64,000 bases of DNA from assembly GCA_054601695.1 (NCBI GenBank), contig BAAHQB010000354.1:98930-162929 (forward strand), written 5' to 3'. This document shows, piece after piece, positions 1-64,000 of this stretch. The translations under genes and the position numbers were made by a program. Origin of the DNA: Amorphochlora amoebiformis (lineage: Eukaryota > Cercozoa > Chlorarachniophyceae). The first letter of the stretch is position 1. Each line of letters starts with the position of its first letter. Under the pieces are notes generated by a model, which made no database searches, was not told the DNA's origin, and was given only the letters and a program-made list of their open reading frames with translations.

Positions 1-40
1 TTTATACATATACTTTTATATATATATGTATATATATCAA

Positions 41-76
<36 letters not shown>

Positions 77-244
77 GCCATATATATATATATATATACA
101 TATATGATATATTATATATTACACATATTTTTACATGTTGGCTACGCATGTATAAAGATGAATAATATATATGTATGTATATATTATGTATATATATATA
201 TATATATATATGTATACATATATATATATATATATATATGTATC

Positions 245-275
<31 letters not shown>

Positions 276-373
276 ATCTATACAAATATGTATATCATAA
301 ACATGTATATTAAGATATATATATGTATATATATATAAATATAAATATCAATACATACACATGCATATACACA

Positions 374-435
<62 letters not shown>

Positions 436-498
436 TCGCATATCATATGCATATGTATACACATATGCATCGAAAATATATACTGAAATGTTTTACAG

Positions 499-547
<49 letters not shown>

Positions 548-633
548 CGTATAAATGAAGTAAAGCATATATATATATATATTATATATATATTATATTT
601 ATATATATATATATATATATATATAAATCAAAA

Positions 634-673
<40 letters not shown>

Positions 674-700
674 TATTCATACATATATATGTACATGCAC

Positions 701-747
<47 letters not shown>

Positions 748-796
748 TATATATGTATATATATGTATTATATATATATATCTATATATATATATA

Positions 797-866
797 TAAC
801 CTTCTCAGTAACCCAATCATCGCGTTCGATAGACTCATGGCATAATGTGTAAGTAAAATGCCTATA
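797..866 (-). other. isolated exon-like island
   Basis: On the minus strand an island flanked by atatag and gttata reads [20 protein letters not shown] without a stop. It lies downstream of the TAA that ends the DUF3431 gene at 1388, so it probably belongs to a further minus-strand gene running out of the window, or to an alternative 3' end. No family can be assigned. Confidence 0.4.
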
Positions 867-881
867 TATATACATATACAT

Positions 882-931
<50 letters not shown>

Positions 932-980
932 AATGTAGATACGTGTATGTACTGAGCCTAATACCCCTATATATATGTTT

Positions 981-1059
<79 letters not shown>

Positions 1060-1099
1060 GTCTTATTCATTTGCGTGGCGATTACTGACTCATTGTTAA

Positions 1100-1132
<33 letters not shown>

Positions 1133-1247
1133 GATATATATATGTATTGTGTATATATATATATATATTATGTAAATATATGTATATTTTTAGGAAGAAT
1201 TACTTTATATTGCCATCGTAATCTCATGTGCACGTATACGTGTTATA

Positions 1248-1291
<44 letters not shown>

Positions 1292-1347
1292 GTCTATATA
1301 TACAGTTAGACATATATATATATATATATATATATATGTATAAATAT

Positions 1348-1378
<31 letters not shown>

Positions 1379-1387
1379 TAGGTAAAT

Positions 1388-31783
<30,396 letters not shown>

Positions 31784-32156
31784 GGAGAGGGCGCTGCGAG
31801 GAAGGTATTCCGGCAGCTGGAATACAAGGCGCTCACAACATGAGAACATTTTTTGGGGCAGATTTGGAATATTCGCCTAAATTTGAACAAATTGGTCCGA
31901 TTTTCTTTTTCCGAGGTATTTAGACTTTTATTAATAATATAGATTTATTAGATTTATTAAACTATTAATTAAAGAATTATTATTACTGTAGATCAAATTT
32001 TTCTATAAGACTCATTTAAAAATAACGGCCTAATAAATACTATTTCAACAATGATTTTCTCATTTTGGGAGATTTTACCTAATTTTTGGAATTTGACATT
32101 GGCGTACTGCCCTTTGTATTCGTAGTCTACAGGTAAATCTCAGCCTGACCTCTACA
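31784..32156. promoter_or_regulatory. shared divergent promoter interval
   Basis: This 373-bp stretch separates the start codons of the minus-strand DUF3431 gene and the plus-strand transporter. It is AT-rich but has none of the (TA)n arrays that fill the introns, which suggests it is under constraint. No TATA box or factor site can be assigned with confidence. An untranslated exon ending near 32133 (tctacag/gtaaat) is possible. Confidence 0.55.
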
Positions 32157-44981
<12,825 letters not shown>

Positions 44982-45631
44982 CCGAATTATTAAAAAAAAA
45001 AAAAATGAAATCACATATCTCACGAAGTATATACCATACATATCTCTACATATATAAAACATATATATATATATACGTCATTCCTATGGAGTTTATGTTA
45101 CGAGAATGTTAGGAGAACGAATCATGATTTGAATTTTCCCGAAGTTATAATGTTTTGAAATACAAACAAATTCACCTTATTTTTTTCCCTTAATTTTTTC
45201 AAATTTTTCTTTCGAAAATAAAGAAAAGAGAGAGATTCAGACTCACATACACTTTTCGTGCTAATACATAATAAACATATATATATAATTATATATATAT
45301 ATGTATATGTATATATATTACACACACATATATATATAAAATATTATGCTAAAATATACACATGTGTCACGATGCTAGCAATTCGTTACGAATACGTGTT
45401 ACATGTACATGTACCACATGTACTTCATATCCTAAGCGCTATTATTACTACATTAGCGGTAACCTTACCTAGCTACGTATCTCGTCCGTTTTATACACCG
45501 GGCGTGCGCGAAATTTTTCTTGAGATTTTTTTTTTTTTGGGAATAAATCTCAAGTTTGTCGTGCCAACATTTTTTAAAATTTCTGATCAATTTTGTTACA
45601 TTCGGAAGGTTATGAGATTAAGGTTGCCACT

Positions 45632-45797
45632 AGGTTCCGAGTAGGTTCCGAGTGGGTTCCGAGCAGGTTCCGAATACGTTCCGAGTAGGTTCCGAGTGGG
45701 TTCCGAGTGGGTTCCGAATACGTTCCGAATACGTTCCGAGTAGGTTCCGAGTGGATTCCGATTGGGTTCCGAATAGGTTCCGAATGGGTCCCGAGTG
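45632..45797. repeat. GGTTCCGAGT minisatellite
   Basis: About 15-16 units of 10-11 bp (ggttccgagt, ggttccgaatac) lie in the intergenic region. The core GGTTCC is the reverse complement of the GGAACC core of the array at 17451-17745. Confidence 0.93.
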
Positions 45798-45950
45798 CCA
45801 ACTTTCTAGACTTTGAAGATTGTGGACGTATATATCATGATGTATTTGGCGCGATTATATATAGCTTGGTATTATCATGACGAAATTGCAATTTTATTAT
45901 TATCCAGTGACTCGGTGATTTTGAGTACTAGCTAGTGAGTATTCAAGGGA

Positions 45951-46001
<51 letters not shown>

Positions 46002-46215
46002 ATATGTTATATATATATATCTAGATATATGTTATATATAATGTATATATATATCTAGATATATATATATTTATATATATATATATATACTAGATATATA
46101 TATTCTTGTAATGATTCTAGAACTTGATGCCATGATTCTAGTGATTTAATCTAATTATTTGAAACTGTATATAGTTACTAGAGTTAGTATCCGTTACTTT
46201 AGAAAGCAACAATAA

Positions 46216-46251
46216 GGTGAATTCACCCAAATTCTTTTTCGAATTTGTCGG
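46216..46251 (+). repeat. dispersed repeat, copy 1
   Basis: aaggtgaattcacccaaatt followed by ctttttcgaatttgtcggg. A second copy lies at 50048-50093. gtgaattcac is a perfect palindrome. Confidence 0.75.
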
Positions 46252-46562
46252 GTTTGCACTTTTTCAGCGATTACTCGGGAATTGAGTCATTTAGTTGGGC
46301 TCGGCACATGCTGGCTAGCCCTGAAAAAAAGTTTGAGCGTAATCTACGGAAAAGTTTTCAAGAAAAAAATCCCCAAAAAATCGACTTTGATTCAGACCAA
46401 TTCAATGATTCAACTAAAAAAATTTTGCATAATGGCTCTGAAATTGCGCCCCCAGCTAAGTTTATAGCCACTTACTTTTACTTTCTACACTTTCTGCGAC
46501 TTCTGGTAGCTCGCTCTCCCCTTCTTATTGGCAGCTTCGTATTTTCCTCATTTTTTCTGTAT

Positions 46563-47542
46563 CTAATGGAGAGACTTTATGCATACTCTCACGCGGTCGC
46601 GGGCCAATATCCTCGCGGAGATCCGATTTCTCGAGAGCGTGTCCTGGGCTTCTTCAGAACAGAGGAAGGCCGCAAGCTCGTCCGAAAACCTCCCTGTTTG
46701 CATGACGCTCTCTATGTCGACCATCCATACGTGGTTGCAGATGGGTGTGTGCGTGTCCGATTCGCGAGAGCAATACGATTATCCGCCTTTTTGAACGTCT
46801 TGGGTTCGGAATTGGTGTAAAAATCGAGGAGGAGAGCTTGCGTCTTGGTGATGTACTCGTGGAGAATCACCGCGAATACTCGGGTCTGGTCTGGTCCTTG
46901 ACGTCAAGGCTGTCGCTGCCGACGGCGCGGATGTGTGCCGACTGAGAGGGCTCGATTTCCTTGAGAATCTTGTTTACGTGCTCAGAATTTTGAGCGTTGA
47001 GGGTTGTGGTGTCCGCTGGAATTGTTAGTTTCCTGCATTTGTATGTATGTACATTAGATATATATGTAGTATACGTGTACATATACATATACATACACAA
47101 TATTCTAATGTTATGTATGTAAACATGTGTGTATATATGTATATATATATATATATGTATGTGTAAAGAACAAAAACATTGTATGTGTAATGTGTGTGTA
47201 ATACATATATATGTGTATATATGTGTGTATATGTATACACATATAACATAAGATACATATATTTTGATTCCGTGTGTACATATACGTATGTTATATTACC
47301 GTGATAGGTGTAGCTTTAGCTGTATAGGTTAGCTCTATGAATATGGCGAGCACGTAAGGCTGCATCCTCTCCTTTCCAAAAACGGCCAGAACCAGATTCA
47401 TGCACCGCCGCCTGGTCTCAGATATCTTGGCAACATCTGCATATGTACATGTCTACCCATGTATACATATATTTGAATATATACATATGTGTGTATTTAT
47501 ACCGAAAAAATATATTGTAAAAATATTTGTATATATATACAT

Positions 47543-47573
<31 letters not shown>

Positions 47574-47574
47574 A

Positions 47575-47606
<32 letters not shown>

Positions 47607-48302
47607 ATCTACATGTAAACTTTTTTCCTTTGTAAAAAAAGTATACATGTACCTGAAGGTTTCCAATCGTTCTCCACCATTACTCTGCCGATGATATCGC
47701 GGATCGTGATGCAAACCTGCAAGTTCACCAGGATTAGCAGCTCCTTGACCTCCCGGCAGCCGTTGAGCATCCCCGCCGCAAATTTTTTGGAAATCTCCCG
47801 AAAGAACTGAGATCCCTGACGGCCGTTGATGTTGATTGAAGTGGGTGCATACGGATTGTCATTGAAGGTTATCTTCAGGTCGCGCCCGAGAATATTCAGT
47901 TCCGAATCCTCAGCGAAAGCCGCAGCGAATCCGTTGTCCAGTAAGGAAATTTGTCCCGCCCGCGCGTCCGCCTCTTCTGTATACCCCAACCCTCCTCGCG
48001 GTACACCCCTACCGGGTAGGACGCCTTGCGTGCAGTATGTTGAAGCTGTAGGATGAACCCAGGGTCGAGTACACCCTGATTGACCTGAAAAAAAGCCTTA
48101 TCCCTGCTTTGTGCAAAATTTTTTTTGACTAAAAAGTACCAGTTTTTTAGCCTTGGACACTTTTTACATGATCCTGTTCATGATATCGGATCCTCGCATT
48201 ATATTCCTTAATTTTCTTGAGAGGAGGGGACTTGATGCATCCAGATTGTGCAGCTTTGCGCTTCTCTCTGCGCTGGCGCGCGTGACGCTTCCCGCCGGGC
48301 AT
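46563..48302 (-). CDS. hypothetical protein with basic N-terminus, four exons, frame-disrupted
   Basis: Exons 48302-48168, 48084-47653, 47436-47300 and 47032-46563 (TAG). The first starts MPGGKRHARQRREKRKAAQ, a strongly basic, possibly nuclear or nucleolar targeting segment. Exon 2 holds NQGVLDPGFILQLQHTARK and later GRQGSQFFREISKKFAAG. Exon 3 has RRRCMNLVLAVFGKERMQPY. Exon 4 has IPADTTTLNAQNSEHVNKIL, VFAVILHEYITKTQALLLDF and VWMVDIESVMQTGRFSDELA. Splice signals are good (tttttcag acceptor, gtaaaa and gtacat donors), and introns are short apart from one partly TA-rich one. Three places need one extra base, each in a homopolymer (CCCC 47984-47987, GGG 46882-46884, GGG 46743-46745 on the plus strand), and the exon 3/4 junction is also off by one. 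After correction it is about 390 residues. Either the assembly has indels or the gene is decaying. I do not recognise the family. It is divergent from the neighbour at 48441. Confidence 0.7.
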
Positions 48303-48440
48303 GCGACAAAATATGTTGAAATAAATGTCGGCAGCTGACTTCCGGTGTTTTCTCCTTAAGTTTAATTATTGGGCTCTCCTGACAACAATTAACGTGGCGT
48401 CTTCTGGCCGCCGAAGCGAAGTCACGCCGGCCCAATCGAA
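48303..48440. promoter_or_regulatory. short divergent promoter interval
   Basis: The 138 bp between the two head-to-head hypothetical genes are mixed-composition and repeat-free. The compact arrangement suggests shared initiation control. No specific element is recognised. Confidence 0.4.
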
Positions 48441-49172
48441 ATGCCTCTAAATAAGCCATCTATGCGATCGATGACCTGTATGAAGATGTATTCGATGAGA
48501 GTGGCGACGAACAGGAGGAGGGAAAGCAAGGATCGCAAGGTTTCTGTCGTTCCAGACCTGACGTCCGTGGAGGACCCATCTGAAGTTTCGGATGTGGAAA
48601 AAAAGAGAGTTATGATTTTGATTCCCTTATATTTAAAATTTTATGTTCTGAGACTTCAAAATATGTGAATAATAGTATTTTTTCCTTCTAAACATCACAG
48701 CGACGATCAGGTCATACTGCGCTACACGTCTGAGCTAAAGGATGCGAGCAAATTTCTGGCCAACTGTATCCTTTCCATCTTCGACCGGCTCGGTAGGAGC
48801 GTCCACGCGGTGCTGAAGAACTTCAATGACCCCACGAAGGCGGACGAGACGCCGAACCTCTTCGTGCCCCTTTCACTCTACGTCGTGATCATTCGCAGAA
48901 TTTTAGGGAATTTAGCGGGTCGGAAGATACGCCTTGATGATTGTGAAGTCTTCCGGATCCATACGAGAGCTAACACGCAAAGAATTGTGCGTCGAGAGTA
49001 CCTAGAAGCCTCGTGGGGCCGCCGTCCAGTCCAATCTACCCCCGATTACCCCTTCAATATTCGCTACTCCAGGACCTCCGAGGACCTCAAGTGCATCTTC
49101 GTTGCAGTTGCTAAGAGAGCTAATGGCACCATGGTCCTCAGTTACACCCAAAAGCTCAGGAAGATTGCATAA
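48441..49172 (+). CDS. hypothetical protein, two exons
   Basis: Exon 2 (48701-49172, TAA) is well supported: a good acceptor (aacatcacag), then 156 open codons beginning DDQVILRYTSELKDASKFLA and including SIFDRLGRSVHAVLKNFNDP, FVPLSLYVVIIRRILGNLAG, PFNIRYSRTSEDLKCIFVAV and ending SYTQKLRKIA. Base composition is balanced, unlike the flanking repeats. Exon 1 is less certain: 48441-48608 from an ATG gives MPLNKPSMRSM ... VPDLTSVEDPSEVSDVEKKR and a gttatg donor, but the phase is off by one unless the seven-A run at 48598-48604 is one too long; a donor gtattc in the middle of this exon would restore phase without correction. An alternative acidic frame (DDLYEDVFDESGDEQEEGKQ) overlaps exon 1. No family is recognised. 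The protein would be about 210 residues and shares a 138-bp divergent interval with the minus-strand gene. Confidence 0.6.
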
Positions 49173-49228
49173 CAGGTGCATAGAAATACTTGTGTACGTG
49201 CATATATATATACATATATATGTGTGTT

Positions 49229-49605
49229 CGGGTTAGGGTTCGGGTTAGGGTTAGGGTTAGGGTTAGGGTTAGAGTTGTAGTTAGGGTTAAGGTTCGGGTT
49301 ATGGTTAGGGTTATAGTTAAGGGTTCGGATTAGGGTTAGGGTTAGGGTTAGGGTAAGTGTTAGGGTTAGAGCTAGGGTTAGGGTTAGGGTTAGAGAGTTA
49401 AGGGTTAGGGTTAGGGTTAAGGGTAGGGTAAGGGTTAGGGTTAGAGTTAGGATTAGGGTTAGGGTTAAAGTTGTGGTTAAGGTTAAGGTTGTTAGTATTA
49501 GGGTTATAGTTAAAAGAGTTCGGGTTAGGGTTAGGGTTACGGTTAGGGTTAGGGTTAGGGTTAGGGTTATAGTTAGAGTTTGGGTTAGGGCTAGGGCTAG
49601 AGTTG
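49229..49605. repeat. interstitial telomeric array, degenerate TTAGGG on plus strand
   Basis: About 375 bp of TTAGGG with many substitutions (TTCGGG, TTATAGTTA, TTAAGG). It is the most degenerate of the five arrays and the only one in intergenic DNA, between the hypothetical gene ending at 49172 and the GUF1 stop at 50623. Confidence 0.93.
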
Positions 49606-50383
49606 TATTTCATTCGGAGAACATGTCTGATATAGGATGTAATTGTTTTAAAAACTGTCTATAAATATGAACTTGCATCACAGAATGTACTCATCTTTCG
49701 CGGTTTACAGGTATGCGCAACACCGAGAGCCTGAACTTAGACTCTGAAGTACAGCGTGAGCGCTTACAGAACTTCTAGAGTCTAGAACTTGCCAGAAAAC
49801 TCGAACACAAATATGATCATGAAAATAGTGAAATTGTAAGCCATTTATCACGCCTGCTTGAGTCAATTTTCGATTTTTTTGTGGGGTCGACCGCTGTCGA
49901 CCTTCCATCTAGTCCTAGTAGTTAAATGCGGTATCTAGGTATGGAGGAAGTTACTTGAACCACATTCTAGACATTTACATGACGATTGAGCCCGGAGAAT
50001 CACTAAAATCAGCTAAAAAAGCGGAAAGAGCTGATTTTGTAAGTTAGGTAAGGTGAATTCACCCAAATTCTTCTTTCTTTCTCGAATTTGTCGGCTTGGG
50101 TTCGAACCTCCAACTAATATTACATCAGTGTTGTTGGAAACAACATCTAGAACATATCCCCACATTATCACGCATCTGTGCATGATAATCTAGTAATGTT
50201 TATATTCCGTGTACGATATTCGTAGAGATACTAGAGATATGTAGTAACCAGATGCAGCTTCCAACAAGTTTCAAGTTAAATCCAGAATGTGAAGACATAC
50301 ACCCTGATACTAGTGATATTCGGATATTCTAGATATATATATATATATATGTATATATCTAGTATATGTATATATATTATATA

Positions 50384-50426
<43 letters not shown>

Positions 50427-50622
50427 CCACATTATGGACCACATATATATATATGTGTGTCCACATATTCCAGAAATTCTAGAAAATTAGATTATTCAAT
50501 TGATTGATAGAGGCTCCTAGACATAAGCGAATGCCCAGATATTGATAATCTATTATCCAGATATCTAGAAATTTGTTATCTTAGGCCTTGAAATTCCATT
50601 TGTTCGTATCGCCGAATTTGTT
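49606..50622. other. intergenic region downstream of GUF1
   Basis: Mostly non-repetitive DNA between the telomeric array and the GUF1 stop. It has a 21-codon frame at 49713 (MRNTESLNLDSEVQ...) after a tttacag, too short to call, the dispersed repeat, and a (TA)n patch at 50330-50450. Confidence 0.5.
50048..50093 (+). repeat. dispersed repeat, copy 2
   Basis: aaggtgaattcacccaaatt followed by cttctttctttctcgaattt and gtcgg. It matches 46216-46251 apart from an insertion of about 8 bp in the pyrimidine stretch. Both copies lie in intergenic DNA. Confidence 0.75.

Positions 50623-64000
<13,378 letters not shown>

Larger units (their letters stand above)
44982..46562. other. intergenic region between convergent genes
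   Basis: The transporter (plus) and the hypothetical gene (minus) converge here. The region holds an A13 run just after the transporter stop, an AATAAA near 45217, (TA)n near 45280-45350 and 45958-46090, and a GGTTCCGAGT minisatellite. An open frame at 46245 begins with TTG and overlaps the minus-strand gene; I do not call it. Confidence 0.6.

Noticed and set aside
45258-45644. 128-codon plus-strand frame after the transporter
   Set aside because: It starts within (TA)n, runs into the minisatellite and shows no recognisable domain or splice context.
46245-46820. 191-codon plus-strand frame starting at TTG
   Set aside because: It has no ATG, its second half is the antisense of the better supported minus-strand gene, and an overlapping frame is equally open.
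50040-50130. tRNA-like segment because of ggttcgaacc
   Set aside because: No acceptor stem, D-arm or anticodon arm can be formed around it; the T-stem would also be mismatched.

Overview
The window is eukaryotic nuclear DNA in which a (TA)n microsatellite has invaded almost every intron. Many open frames in the raw translation (runs of Tyr-Ile, Ser-Leu, Arg-Glu, Asn-Pro) are only microsatellites read as protein. Behind them, short non-repetitive islands of 17-143 bp are bounded by AG/GT signals and join in phase into real genes. The telomere-type repeat is TTAGGG/CCCTAA, introns are GT-AG, and TAA and TAG act as stops. I infer a microbial eukaryote (alga or protist) but cannot name the lineage.

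Layout. (1) 1388-31783, minus strand: one gene of about 31 small exons, about 678 residues, with a signal peptide, a DUF3431-type domain, and a long unrecognised C-terminal part with hydrophobic segments. (2) 31784-32156: repeat-free divergent promoter interval. (3) 32157-44981, plus strand: a complete 16-exon nucleotide-sugar transporter of 367 residues; all 16 exons join in phase without correction. (4) 44982-46562: intergenic, with a GGTTCCGAGT minisatellite. (5) 46563-48302, minus, and 48441-49172, plus: two compact divergent genes of unknown function; the first carries single-base deficits in homopolymers. (6) 49229-49605: intergenic telomere-like array. (7) 50623 to beyond 64000, minus strand: the C-terminal half of the translation factor EF-4 (LepA/GUF1), 12 exons visible, its 5' part outside the window.

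The most striking structural feature is how the introns are built. They contain tandem copies of the edge of the neighbouring exon, including its splice site, separated by (TA)n. Acceptor-side copies lie upstream of the exon and donor-side copies downstream. Interstitial telomeric arrays also sit inside introns, one of them starting exactly at a splice donor. A third oddity is a head-to-head (TC)n/(GA)n tract of about 1.45 kb inside a transporter intron.

The transporter (Golgi/ER import of activated sugars) and the secreted or membrane DUF3431 protein share a promoter region and may both serve the secretory pathway; this is inference. GUF1 acts in organelle translation and is unrelated. All exon models were made by hand from reading phase, splice signals and remembered family sequences; no alignment was run.
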